Assembly: GCF_033807575.1 (NCBI RefSeq)
Contig: NC_084727.1
Location: forward strand, 1,054,001 to 1,118,000
Source of the DNA: Cydia pomonella
Lineage: Eukaryota; Arthropoda; Insecta; Lepidoptera; Tortricidae
DNA: 64,000 bases
Direction of reading: 5' to 3'
Part shown: positions 9,297-19,150 of the stretch, piece by piece
How the letters are laid out: every line of letters begins with the position of its first letter
Position numbering within the stretch: the first letter of the stretch is position 1
Notes under the pieces: model-generated
What the model was told of the DNA's origin: nothing
Database searches by the model: none
What the model saw: the letters and a program-made list of their open reading frames with translations, nothing else
Program-made: the position numbers and the translations under genes

Positions 9297-10564
9297 CGGC
9301 TGTGCCGAAGAAGCGAACGTTACGACAAATCTTCAAGGCCACGTTCAGATTCCCGTCGTTCAAGTTGAACCAAATTACGACGCTGAAGAGGGATACGCAC
9401 ACCGCAGCGGCCCCGCTGTACAAAAGCGTGTCCTGCTCTGAACTAAACGATGGATACCGGACCGAGGACAGAACACAATTCATCAATGACAGCTGGCTAA
9501 AGGCCCGTTCGGCTACCAACTTCACGAAGCCGTTTGTGATCGAAACAGTACCCGAAGATGTGTCTTCTAAATTCCCAAAAGATCGGCCCGACTCGGATAT
9601 CTTCGTCCCTACTGTCTTTGAGAGCATTGCGAACGCAGTCTGCCCGTGTCCTTGTCCGTGTGGACCGTGCTGCGGTCCGTGCGGCCCCTGCTGTGGCAAC
9701 ATGGCGGACTGCAACTGCGGCCGCTTACTGCCCCCTCCTTGCAACACACCGCCCAAATGTATTCAATACATGCAAGGTTACTACTACTACCCATACGGCA
9801 CCTGGTTCTGCGGCCCGTACCACGTGAATACTGGCGCTGTTCCAGTCTGCGGCCCCGTCTGCCCCGGCACCGCCTGTGGCATCGCGCCCCCCAACCCTAA
9901 CCTGCTTTGTAAGTGCGGAACTTGCTGCTGTGGGCTCCTTTCGTGCAGCATCTGCAACCCTCCACCTTTCGGTCCAGGCCCTGCTGGAGCAGCTTCTGCA
10001 CCATGGGGTCAATCCCCTAATATTACTTCTTGCTACGGAGCTCCTGGAATATCAAACACACAGTTCGTCGGAATGGGCTCACAGGGGTCTCCTGCCATGA
10101 TGAGCACACAAGGAATTTTCCCACCCTGCATACAAGATTCTTGGGGTCAACCTCAACCTATGGGACAATCGAGCCTGCCTATTCCTTTCGGTGTGCCCGG
10201 AAGCACAGCTCAAACCCCTATGCCTGGTGGGTCAGGCTTCCACATCACCTTTCCTCCAGTACAAATCAGCCCTCCGCAAACTATGCCCACTTCTCTAAGT
10301 TATCCAACGGCCCCACAGTGGGCCACGGAGCATGCGCCCTGTGAATGTTCGGGCTGTGTGGCGCAGAGAAATGTGCCTGAGACGGAAACTAAGAGCCCCA
10401 CGCAGGTCGATACACCAGCAGTCATGCAAAGCATCATCGAACCATTTTCCAAAGTATTTCCCTCTTCGAAACCGCCTAAAAATCTGGCTGAAAACTGCAA
10501 AGAACGCAAAAAATCTACTAAAATATTGGAAGACCCGAAAGTGAAAGCGACATACCCTTGGTGA
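9275..10564 (+). CDS. Cys-rich core-motif protein 2
   Basis: 429 aa from ATG 9275. The paralogues start MSQTELVLSAA; here the first codon is GTG (9266) and the fourth, Thr in the paralogues, is ATG, so the start has probably moved three codons downstream. Domain order: basic N terminus; SVSCSEL (51-57); WLKARSATN (74-82); CPCPCPCGPCCGPCGPCC tract (123-140); core 152-183 (LPPPCNTPPKC, GYYYYPYGTWFCGPYHV); a second Cys-rich block with APPNPNLLC; a long Pro/Gly/Ser/Gln-rich region; a conserved PQW....HAPCECSGC motif near 345-360; a Lys-rich end finishing TYPW. No signal peptide or TM. Single exon, AATAAA at 10625. It belongs to the same tandem family as its neighbours. A sperm structural protein is inferred, not shown. 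Confidence 0.8.
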   Translation: MELVLSAAAVPKKRTLRQIFKATFRFPSFKLNQITTLKRDTHTAAAPLYKSVSCSELNDGYRTEDRTQFINDSWLKARSATNFTKPFVIETVPEDVSSKFPKDRPDSDIFVPTVFESIANAVCPCPCPCGPCCGPCGPCCGNMADCNCGRLLPPPCNTPPKCIQYMQGYYYYPYGTWFCGPYHVNTGAVPVCGPVCPGTACGIAPPNPNLLCKCGTCCCGLLSCSICNPPPFGPGPAGAASAPWGQSPNITSCYGAPGISNTQFVGMGSQGSPAMMSTQGIFPPCIQDSWGQPQPMGQSSLPIPFGVPGSTAQTPMPGGSGFHITFPPVQISPPQTMPTSLSYPTAPQWATEHAPCECSGCVAQRNVPETETKSPTQVDTPAVMQSIIEPFSKVFPSSKPPKNLAENCKERKKSTKILEDPKVKATYPW

Positions 10565-10624
10565 TATAAAAAAAATAACAGATACAGTGATAGTGGTGAT
10601 TAAATTTATTTTTGTAACTCTGGA

Positions 10625-10630
10625 AATAAA
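10625..10630 (+). promoter_or_regulatory. Polyadenylation signal AATAAA
   Basis: Canonical hexamer 61 nt after the stop of core-motif gene 2. Confidence 0.65.
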
Positions 10631-10815
10631 AATGCAAGTTGTGCGCTAGTTGCATAGTTTTATTCTGTTTGTTATTTTTGTACCAACAATACATTTAATT
10701 ATTTGATGACTTAAAGATAAATATTCAGTTTACAAATAGTTAAGTGTGTTTCTCTCATTAAAATAAATCCTAATAGGTAGGGCGAATTCAAGGTGATCCC
10801 ATTCTCTAGCGTCAT

Positions 10816-11016
10816 TAACCTTTTCAACGCTTTCTCCCTCGCATAAAAATGTGGCATACACGCCAATATGTCAACTATTGAGAAACGAATTTAAACCTTA
10901 TCTGTCAACAGTAAAATTGCTTTGACAGAGTCTGCCATGACCCCTTTAGTGGTCGTTGGCGTGGTAAGCACGACAGCACACGACCACTTTAGTGGCTCTT
11001 GGAGTTCAAAAGGTTA
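10816..11016. mobile_element. TTAA-bounded MITE, second family, copy 2
   Basis: Starts ATTAACCTTTTCAACGC and ends GAGTTCAAAAGGTTAA. Direct homologue of 5909-6117. Confidence 0.75.
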
Positions 11017-11502
11017 ATAAAAATAAATATCTTTATTTTTTTGATAATATTTTTTAGTCTGATCAATTCACTAGGAAACAGAACGTCGTAGAATTCATAA
11101 TATCTTAGGTGAACTCCATTTACTCTTAAACGCCAATAATCCTGTACCTTTTGAACGCTAAGAACACCTATAGGCGTCATAACTAGTCGTTCCCACCGCG
11201 CCATGGACAACTATAGGTGTTATTGAGGACGCTGTCAAAGTAAGGTTTACATTAGCTACCTTGCGCCCGGGATATTTGGCGTTTGAGTGTTTGTGTTTAT
11301 GACATAAAGGGTTAAATTATTCTTACATTTGGATGCCACGCTTTTATTTCATTCACACCAGGCTTTGTGAAACGATCTGTGCAACTCATAAATGAACATC
11401 ATTCCTATCAATATATGTTCGTTAATCTTCACCATGAGGCATCTGAGTGAATGCATCCGTCATAAAATTAGTGCCAATTTATTTGCATACTTGATCTGAA
11501 CT

Positions 11503-11548
11503 CTAGGTGTTAGGCTAATGTCTCAAACAGAACTCGTCCTTTCAGCGG
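11503..11548 (+). promoter_or_regulatory. Conserved leader/start block, copy 2
   Basis: AGGTGTTAGGCTAATGTCTC followed by GAACTCGTCCTTTCAGCGG spans the ATG at 11518. Conservation with the other two copies stops abruptly after it. Confidence 0.6.
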
Positions 11549-12552
11549 CTGCCTGCGTACTTGAGAAAGTACCAAACAGCATTCCAAATGCCAACGTGGG
11601 AAGCGGATTTCAACCTTCGTTCTATAAACTTAAGCCTTCTATTACAATGACTACCCCGAAGAGACGGAATCATACAATGTTCATCGAAAGTAAATCATGT
11701 GCGTTCATCCCAGATCGGCCCAAGAATGAAAACAACTGGTTGAAGGCACGTTCTATGTCTAACTTATTACCACAACGTCTGTACGAAGACTCCCCTCCAG
11801 AGCCTGAAAAATCACGATCAGATGTCAGCTCAGCGCTTGATGGTCTAATGAATACTATGTTCGCATGCCCATGTCCATGCCCGTGTGGGCCATGCTGTGG
11901 GCCATGCGGGCCGTGCTGTGGCAACATGTCCGACTGCAACTGCGGCCGTATGCTGCCCCCTCCGTGCAACACTCCGCCCAAGTGTATCCAATACATGCAA
12001 GGTTATTACTACTATCCTTACGGAACGTGGTTCTGCGGTCCATACCATGTGAGCACCGGCGGCGTTCCGTGCCCCGGCCCCGTCTGCCCTGGGACTTCCT
12101 GCGGCATCGCACCGCCCAACCCCAACTTGCTCTGCGGTAAATGCGGCCCTTGCTGTGGCCCATGCGGACCTTGCTGCTGCGGACTACTTGAGTGCTCTCT
12201 GTGTAATCCTCCCAGATCGTGGGGAATGAAGTCCGACAATAGTCAATCCAACAGTAATCAAGGATCCTGTGCTTGGTTCGGAGGCTTACAATCAAATTTC
12301 TGCATGCCTTACGCCGCTGATGCCTCTACTAATACCAGCTGGAGTAATTGTTCGAAAGCACCTCAATGGATGATCAATGACGCACCTGCCGAAAGTGCCG
12401 ATTCTCAAAATAACTCTGTTAAATCGACTTATTACTCGACTAAAGGCGGGGATAATGTTTGCTCACGAGGTATAAGCTCAGATGTAGCCAAAAGATATCC
12501 ATTCAAGAATACTGCGCGCGCAAAGCCTGAAATCATTGAACTGACAACTTAA
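11518..12552 (+). CDS. Cys-rich core-motif protein 3
   Basis: 344 aa from ATG 11518, which is conserved with the next gene. Layout matches the family: MSQTELVLSAA start; SKSCAFI (58-64); NWLKARSMSN (73-82); CPCPCPCGPCCGPCGPCC (117-134); core 146-177 (LPPPCNTPPKC ... GYYYYPYGTWFCGPYHV); then CPGPVCPG, APPNPNLLC, and a second CGPCCGPCGPCCCG tract. The C-terminal part is Ser/Asn/Gly-rich, shorter than in the paralogues, and keeps only part of the HAPC motif (APQWMINDAPAE, Cys lost). Basic end. Single exon with AATAAA at 12696. No signal peptide or TM. Tandem duplicate of its neighbours. Confidence 0.8.
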   Translation: MSQTELVLSAAACVLEKVPNSIPNANVGSGFQPSFYKLKPSITMTTPKRRNHTMFIESKSCAFIPDRPKNENNWLKARSMSNLLPQRLYEDSPPEPEKSRSDVSSALDGLMNTMFACPCPCPCGPCCGPCGPCCGNMSDCNCGRMLPPPCNTPPKCIQYMQGYYYYPYGTWFCGPYHVSTGGVPCPGPVCPGTSCGIAPPNPNLLCGKCGPCCGPCGPCCCGLLECSLCNPPRSWGMKSDNSQSNSNQGSCAWFGGLQSNFCMPYAADASTNTSWSNCSKAPQWMINDAPAESADSQNNSVKSTYYSTKGGDNVCSRGISSDVAKRYPFKNTARAKPEIIELTT

Positions 12553-12897
12553 ATATTTATTGACAATTGAATAGCTGCTGGTTGTATTTGAATGGCAACC
12601 TGGGAACATTTTAGCCAGTCACAAAATCACGGTTAATTACTGTGCCGGCGTTAAGACTGGTAAGTATATGCATTTGGAAACCAGCTACTTATAGTAATAA
12701 AATTCTAGTAATTAAATTTGGTTTTATTCACTCTTACACAATTATTCAAACGGTTAGAGAAGATATCTCATGTTGAATATATATTAAATGCTAGTTACTA
12801 TGTAGGAATTATTGACTTTAACTTCCAATTCGCCAGTATTACACAAACGATTCAGTAACTGGATAAAAAGTAATAGCATTACTTAGGTTTTAGGCTG
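12553..12897. other. Intergenic spacer between core-motif genes 3 and 4
   Basis: AT-rich, with the polyadenylation signal at 12696 and the next conserved leader at its right end. Nothing else seen. Confidence 0.5.
12696..12701 (+). promoter_or_regulatory. Polyadenylation signal AATAAA
   Basis: Canonical hexamer about 145 nt after the stop of core-motif gene 3. Confidence 0.55.
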
Positions 12898-12928
12898 ATG
12901 TCTCAAACAGAACTCGTCCTTTCAGCGG
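12883..12928 (+). promoter_or_regulatory. Conserved leader/start block, copy 3
   Basis: AGGTTTTAGGCTGATGTCTC followed by GAACTCGTCCTTTCAGCGG spans the ATG at 12898. Confidence 0.6.
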
Positions 12929-14091
12929 CTGTCGTCAGAGTTAAGAACGGCTGGCGAAAGCTCACGAAGACTACAGTTAACCTGCCGTCCACTCTGAAGA
13001 GGCCCTCTGTAACAAAGGTCCGGCAAGCTATGGCCTTCCCTATCTTCAAGAGCGCCTCCTGTCCTACATTAGAAAAATCACAGACAAACCCGCATATAAT
13101 AACTGTAGATACCTGGCGAAAAACGAGGTCAGAGATAAATCTCAAACGACTCGATCGTGGGTTGTTAAAAAGTAAAACTGCCCCGTTGAATAGCCTATCG
13201 GATTGCGTTCCAATCCTGGAGAGCCTTGCGAGCGCCGCTTGTCCTTGCCCCTGCCCCTGTCCCTGCGGCCCTTGCTGCAGTCCCTGCGGCCCTTGCTGCA
13301 GTCCCTGCTGCGGTCCCTGCTGCGGTCCCTGCTGCGGCAACATGGCTGACTGTAACTGCGGACGTCTGCTTCCACCTCCATGCAATACTCCACCCCGATG
13401 TATCCAATACATGCAAGGTTATTACTACTATCCGTACGGCACGTGGTTCTGCGGACCGTACCATGTAAGCACCGGGGCCGTTCCATGCTCAGGCCCCGTA
13501 TGCCCCGGGAACAACTGCGGGATCGCACCGCCTAACCCAAACGCATTCTGCGGTAGGTGCCCCTGCAGTCCATGCGGGGCCTGTTGCGGTGTCCTTGGTT
13601 GTACAGTGTGCTTCCCTCCTGGTACCACTGGAACACGTACACAAGAGTTTTGGGGACAGTTGAACCCCCCGAGAGGTGGACACAGAGCGTACTCTGGAGC
13701 AGCTCACTCTGCTTTTCCTCTAGGGGCATGCTTATTACCCGACACGCCTAATACTGAAATTTCCTCTCCAAAAGAACAGAAACGAACACAACTTACATCC
13801 CAAACCAGTCACACTACAAAACCCAATAGCCCAATTACTCCAAAATGGGTTGAAATCCACGCACCATGTTCATGCGCCGAATGTGAATCAAGTAAAGCAG
13901 CTAATTTCCTCAGCAAACCGAAGGAATCCAAAATATACCCTGAAAGTGATGCGAAACTAGCCTGGCGCGGTACCAATGCAGACTTGGTCCTGGGAGTTCC
14001 CGCGAAACAAAAGGACCTAAAGAAACCTATCGCGTTCCAGGAACGCCGGAATTATTGTGAAATGCTGATAAAGCCCAAACACCAACGATGA
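12898..14091 (+). CDS. Cys-rich core-motif protein 4
   Basis: 397 aa from the conserved ATG at 12898. Order: MSQTELVLSAA; basic N terminus; SASCPTL (52-58); WRKTRSEIN (73-81); the longest Cys/Pro tract of the family (115-147, CPCPCPC then CCSPCGPCC and CCGPCCGPCCG); core 158-189 (LPPPCNTPPRC ... GYYYYPYGTWFCGPYHV); CSGPVCPG; APPNPNAFCG; CSPCGACCG. The distal half has the PKWVEIHAPCSCAEC motif near 315-330 seen also in protein 2. The end is Lys-rich. Single exon with AATAAA at 14197. No signal peptide or TM. Nearest relatives are the two genes just upstream. Confidence 0.8.
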   Translation: MSQTELVLSAAVVRVKNGWRKLTKTTVNLPSTLKRPSVTKVRQAMAFPIFKSASCPTLEKSQTNPHIITVDTWRKTRSEINLKRLDRGLLKSKTAPLNSLSDCVPILESLASAACPCPCPCPCGPCCSPCGPCCSPCCGPCCGPCCGNMADCNCGRLLPPPCNTPPRCIQYMQGYYYYPYGTWFCGPYHVSTGAVPCSGPVCPGNNCGIAPPNPNAFCGRCPCSPCGACCGVLGCTVCFPPGTTGTRTQEFWGQLNPPRGGHRAYSGAAHSAFPLGACLLPDTPNTEISSPKEQKRTQLTSQTSHTTKPNSPITPKWVEIHAPCSCAECESSKAANFLSKPKESKIYPESDAKLAWRGTNADLVLGVPAKQKDLKKPIAFQERRNYCEMLIKPKHQR

Positions 14092-14895
14092 TCTAAAGAT
14101 GATTGACTAGGAATTTGAAATTGATAGTCTGTAAGCAGGCGAAATAATAATTATTAATATCTAGTCTAAACCCAAAGTTTACAGCAAGACAAAAGCAATA
14201 AAATATGTCATTAAGATATTTTTCTTTTATTATGTGAGTAATCTAAATAATAAGTTCCATAATTTAACCATTTCCATAAGTAAGGATAGTGTTCTATACA
14301 TCAGATTTCTTACCAAAACGTGGGTTATTTCATAAACGACATCTAGCGTCAAGTACTTAGTGGATTTATCAGTACGGCTATTTGACACCAGATTTCAGAC
14401 GAAAAATGTATTGCTAAAACAATTTACAATTAATATACATATATTACAAGCAGCTGGAGTGGAAAATAGTTGCGGTTAATTCGGTCTTAATATTATCTGA
14501 AAATTGTTGAGCAAATACTTTTCATTCGTCGCGACATCTATTGTCAAGTAGCAGTACTGATAAATTCTCTACTTGATGCTAGATGTGGACTACGAAAATA
14601 ACCCGCGTTTTGATAAAGATCGATAGAGATAGATCTTTATTTGCGTACCAATATATGTTACATACATGGACCCTGGAAAGGGTGTAGCAAAATCAAAGGT
14701 ATGGTAAGAAAACTGATGTATGGAGTTAACTGTGTTAACACACTATCCTTATTTCTCTATGATCTAACGACCAACAATGCATAACCTAAGGCTGCCCTTC
14801 CACTGAGCCCGGGATTAGCAGAAATTAGAAGATACATGCGGGAAAGAACCGGTAGCATTGGTTGTAATCTAGATGAGTGGAGAAAAAATGTGTGC
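14092..14895. other. Intergenic region after the Cys-rich cluster
   Basis: No gene. Around 14265-14355 and 14575-14770 there are inverted similar phrases (for example CCAAAACGTGGGTTATTT against AATAACCCGCGTTTTG), so this is a degenerate foldback element of about 500 bp. Confidence 0.45.
14197..14202 (+). promoter_or_regulatory. Polyadenylation signal AATAAA
   Basis: Canonical hexamer about 105 nt after the stop of core-motif gene 4. Confidence 0.6.
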
Positions 14896-15319
14896 TACTC
14901 TGCAGCGGCGCCACCAACATGAAAATTAATGAATTATATGATGAAATGATGTACCTATACATCATGTACCTATAATGTTTATGGCTGTACCTATACCAGA
15001 AAGCGAAATAATACGCATTGAAAGTGGCGCCGCTGAGCATACTCTGTAGCGGCGCCACTTAGAACATATAGATAGAAATGTAGTTAGCTAATACATTAAT
15101 TTCCATAGGAACACAATAACTAATTACATTTCTATCTATATGTTCTAAGTGGCGCCGCTACAGAGTATGCTCCCCAGCAGCGCGACTTTCAATGCGTATT
15201 GTTTCGCTTCCTAGTACAGGTACAGCCATGAATAGTATAGGTACATGATGTACCTTTTAGGTACATCATTCCATCATACAATTCATTAATTCTCATTGTG
15301 GTGGCGCCGCTGCAGAGTA
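14896..15319. mobile_element. Large foldback element, ~200-bp inverted arms
   Basis: Begins TACTCTGCAGCGGCGCCACC and ends with its complement. Arms also match internally at AGTGGCGCCGCT and around ACATTTCTATCTATATGTTC, leaving a short loop near 15098-15120. No coding capacity. Confidence 0.8.
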
Positions 15320-15414
15320 AATTTGCATTCGATTGGAATAGTGGACTTGAAAATCTTCTTTTCACTTGGGGCTTGAAACTTCGAATTTAGGTTTTGTCAG
15401 ACAAATCTCATGTG

Positions 15415-15542
15415 TTAACCCTTTACCAGGCTAAGGGATATATATTTCCCACATGCGGCTCTTCAAACATGTGTTCTATTTTCGATGAGTAAGATTGACA
15501 TTTGATTGTCATTTTTGAACTGTCAGCGTGGTAAAGGGTTAA
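15415..15542. mobile_element. TTAA-bounded MITE, copy 2 (inverted)
   Basis: Same family as 5660-5787 in opposite orientation: TTAACCCTTTACCAGGCT to GGTAAAGGGTTAA. Confidence 0.75.
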
Positions 15543-15972
15543 TGTCAATTATTAGCCGTCCCTACCTTTTGTTGCTTGTTGCATATTGTTCTATGCTCAT
15601 GTATACAGGCTGATTTCTGGGTCGTGATCCAGAACCACTTTTTCTGAATCTATAAATGATTTACATTATCATACGAGAATATTTGATTGAAAGATAATTA
15701 GTTTGATTTTTATTATTTTTCAAGTAAAATGAATCTTATACGAAGTAACCATGGTCACCCTATGACTTTTGACATACACTGTATGGAAAGCGACAAGACG
15801 TCACATTGAGTAGGGTGACCAAACTGTATGCAAACATGTTTTTTTTCTACTTGTCATCTGAAAAATAATCATAATTATTGGTGATAATAAATAATGAGCA
15901 ACATCATTAGACTTGTCTTTGAATTCTGTGTGATGTCTTGTTCTCTTGCTCCGCGACCCCGAAATCACCCTG
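15543..15972. other. Intergenic, no gene seen
   Basis: AT-rich DNA without a supported ORF. It ends at the left terminus of the mariner-type relic; phrases such as CTGTATAGTGTGG mark the boundary. Confidence 0.4.
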
Positions 15973-16401
15973 TATAGTGTGGAAAGATAAGTCGGGCCCT
16001 GGAGGGAAACTAGCTTAAATCCTTAAGCTGGCTCATTTCACTTAAAGGAGGCATTCCTTTATTTTTAAAAAGAAACAAAACTGCGTTCAGATTTTCTAAA
16101 ACTCGCTAGCCTCGCCCGGGACTCGAACCAACTAAAATGAAAAAACAAACACAGCCTATTTTATTATACTAATCGATAGTATTATTATTCAGGATAACAC
16201 TGCTCTACCAAATATTTGGTTACTGTTCACTTTCAACAAGTAAAAGACACGTTCTCTTATCCATTCTGTGTTCGTGAAAAGAACAATCAGGTCAGCCGTC
16301 AGGTTTTCGTTTAATGTTTGGCGTGGAATCAAAAGTAATATGGTTGTTATGGTGCACATTTACGAAGGACATCTGAATGGATTCTGACGCTTTATGCTAG
16401 A

Positions 16402-16508
16402 AACGCAGAATGTCAGATTAGCAGGATGCCAGATTCTCAGAATGTCAGATTGGCAGAATGCCAGATTCGCAAAAAGTCAGATTCTCAGAATGTCAGATTC
16501 GCAGAATT
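16402..16508 (+). repeat. 15-bp minisatellite CAGAATGTCAGATTC
   Basis: About seven imperfect tandem units of (G)CAGAATGTCAGATT[A/C/G] lie inside the mariner-type relic, replacing part of the transposase gene. Confidence 0.75.
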
Positions 16509-16844
16509 AAACCTGCTACCGGAAGAGGAACGAAATAATATCATTTTTCAACAAGATGGTGCACCTGCCCACAACAGCAGAATCCTGGACAGGTACAAAC
16601 GGGGCGATTAGATGGCCTGCAAGAAGTCCAGACCTGACGCCCATGGACTTCTATGGGGTCATGTAAAAAATGTTATTTATGAAACTTGCTATGAAACCGT
16701 TCCAGAGCTAAGGGTTGCGGTGGAAAATGTTATTAGGGGCATACACCACAACACTTTGCTGAAGGCTACAAGAAATGAACTTCAACGGCGACTAATTTTG
16801 TGTAGCCGGAACGCGGGGGCTCATTTCGAACAATTTAACAGTTA
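16501..16844 (+). pseudogene. Broken Tc1/mariner transposase C-terminal remnant
   Basis: Reads PEEERNNIIFQQDGAPAHNS and then, after a TAG/frame change near 16610, WPARSPDLTPMD, followed by a further shift to LLWGHVKNVIYET. The FQQDGAPAH and SPDLTPMD motifs are the second and third blocks of the DDE domain of IS630/Tc1/mariner transposases. At least two disruptions and a missing N-terminal half make it non-functional. Confidence 0.75.
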
Positions 16845-17350
16845 ATTAATTTAAGTGTAACAAATTGATAGTAAAATAAAGTTAATGTTAGATTGAACGA
16901 TTATTTTTATTTTTAAGACCAAATGTTTGTTAGAGAAATTTTATCCTGAATAATAATACCTACTATCGATTAGTATAATAAAATAGGGAGTGATTGTTTT
17001 TTTTTAATTTTAGTTGGTTCTAGTCCCGGGCGAGGCAAGCTAGTTTTAGAAAATCTTTGAATGCAGTTATGTTTCTTTTTAAAAATAAAGGAATGTCTCC
17101 TTTAAGTAAAATGAGCTAGCTTAAGGATTTAAGCTAGTTTTCCTCTAGGGCCCGACTTATCTTTCCACACTGTATAACCACCAACATACAAATTCAACAG
17201 CTAGTGTTTTATATTTTTGCATATGAACCATTTTTTTATTCTGTGAAACGGAAAAATATTCTTGCTCGGGTCCGAAATCGGATTTGACTGATAGTGTGCA
17301 CTGGCACTTTCAACCGTGACCAAACTCTTCCTTTCCCGTTCATTCTTCTT

Positions 17351-17590
17351 CTTCTTCGTTGCCATGTCCCGTTATTTGGGGTCGGCCCTCCTCGTTCGAA
17401 GGCGCCAGGTTATTCTGTCCTGGGTTGTCTGCGTGTTGATCTGCGCCCGCTCCATGGCCTCCCTTTGCCGTTCTTTTTCTCTGGGATGGCCAAAACCTTT
17501 TTGACTGCATATTCCTTGTCACGTCTCATCACATGCCCGAACCATCTCATACGGCTTTCAGCCATCTCTTCTACAATGGGAGCGACCTTG
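17351..17590 (-). mobile_element. LINE 3' end with (GAA)n tail
   Basis: The minus strand encodes a C-terminal LINE ORF2 piece: RMRWFGHVMRRDKEYAVKK, then GKGR-like sequence. This RWFGHV motif is typical of RTE/R1-group elements. The 3' end is a GAAGAAGAAGAA tail at about 17347-17358. 5'-truncated fragment. Confidence 0.6.
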
Positions 17591-17599
17591 AAAGAGCCT

Positions 17600-18733
17600 T
17601 CCTTTCCCGTTCATTAAGTGCGATTAAAGTCGTTAGAGCAAGGGTAGGGTAAGGATCACTTAATATTATGCGTATAAAGAGTACGATCACGATCAGTAAC
17701 AAGGCTTTCAGCCCGATCTATTGTAATTAACGTCTTACTTAATAAATGGTATACGCTTTAAGGAAAACCTTCGCCGTTTAAGACTTTCTTATCACGCAAG
17801 CCGCTCGGCGATGATAAGGAATGCCTGGCCGGACTGTGTACCTACACCTACTTGTGTATGAGCTATTTAGTTATACCCGCCGATGTATTTCTTGTACCTA
17901 ACTCATTCGTAATTTTTATATAATGTATATTTATTTATCCTATGTAGCATAACAATTTGTAATGTAAAAAGTATCCACGAATGGAGTGTCGATACAAACC
18001 CGACAGGGTTTCACGGCACTTTTCTGTTTAGTACAATGTAAGATATTTTATAAAAAAAAAAAACACTGCGACCTTGGTAATTTCCTACCGTGTAGTAGAT
18101 GCTTGGTGACCAAATTGTATTGGGCTATGATCAGGATCAAGGTTATCTTAGAAAGAGAGCTAATACTGTCAAAATTCTAAATTCAAAAATTTATTCTGCA
18201 AGTAGGCCTCAAGGGCTCTTTTACAAGTCAATACAACATTTTTATAGTAACATCATATAGTGACATGAAAAATACATAACAACATTTATAAATACAACAG
18301 CCAATACCTGGGTAAACATTACATTATAATAATCTTAAAATAAATAATTACTACAATACAATAGAGATGTATAGTCTCTATGGTTAAAAACACATTAAAT
18401 CTGGAGATGTAAAAGGTCCCCAATGTCAGAGTACTAATACTAATAAAATTTGTCAAGAAACAAGTGTCCCCTATTTCTATATTTCACTTGGCAAGGAGTA
18501 AGGACGAAAACGTAGAGAGCGAGAGGCACGAAGAAGACCTCCCTGATCCCTGAGCAGCGTCCCTGATGCCTCATGTTCCTTCTCAAATGTTGCCATTCCG
18601 GAAAAATGGAGCTTCTTTGACAGCCTGTTTCAATTTATGGACTATATGTCAACTTAGTAACACAAGGCGTCTTTGACCAACTCTAAGGGCAAACATTATT
18701 AAGGTTAAATCAGTTTATAATTATTATATCTAT
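17600..18733. other. Intergenic, repeat-derived, no gene
   Basis: From about 18180 to 18620 the sequence resembles an antisense LINE/SINE tail (TTTATTCTGCAAGTAGGCC start, then AACATTTTTATAG), but I could not define ends. No coding evidence. Confidence 0.35.
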
Positions 18734-18944
18734 ATAGGGAGCGTGCATGAACTGTAGGAGGCAGCACAGGAGCCGTCAGATTTTTGGCGCGAGGCGTAAA
18801 TGTGATGTTTTTTGTTCCGATGTAGCCCACAAGATGGCAGAACCTACTATATACAAGAAAACACGTGACGTGTAAATGTACATGTTTATGGTTCCGATTC
18901 AGGCCACAAGATGGCAGACCCTCTAACGCGCACGGTCCCTATAA
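18734..18944 (+). mobile_element. MITE with TATAGGGA ends, copy 1
   Basis: Begins TATAGGGAGCGTGCATGAAC, ends CGCGCACGGTCCCTATA. Inverted second copy at 49475-49684. Contains duplicated CACAAGATGGCAGA motifs. Confidence 0.75.
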
Positions 18945-19150
18945 TATATGTATATTATATAAATGCGCGTGTCCAGACTGACCCACTGATTCATCAACGC
19001 AGAGCCGAAACTAGAAAAGCTAGAAAGATGAAATTTGCACAAGGGGTTGAACGTTTGTATGGCGTTCAAGATTTATTTTAAACCTTATCCAGGCCGCAGC
19101 AATCTACAAGGATTTCCCAAAAAATCCAAATCTATTCCAATTAATCCAGC

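Larger units (their letters stand above)
10565..11517. other. Intergenic region between core-motif genes 2 and 3
   Basis: Contains a TTAA MITE (10816-11016) and a second GGTTAA-type repeat fragment ending near 11315 (AAAGGGTTAA). No gene seen. Confidence 0.5.
15973..17176. mobile_element. Tc1/mariner-superfamily DNA transposon relic
   Basis: Long terminal inverted repeats of about 200 bp: the left side GTGTGGAAAGATAAGTCGGG is complemented at the right end, and the arms still match through AAGCTAG/CTAGCTT and the CCTCGCCCGGGACTCGAACC stretch. TA flanks the ends. Inside is a broken transposase remnant (see separate entry). Non-autonomous today. Confidence 0.75.

Noticed and set aside
16612..16845. 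Intact small transposase gene
   Set aside because: It reads as the tail of a Tc1/mariner transposase only after frame changes; the upstream half is missing.
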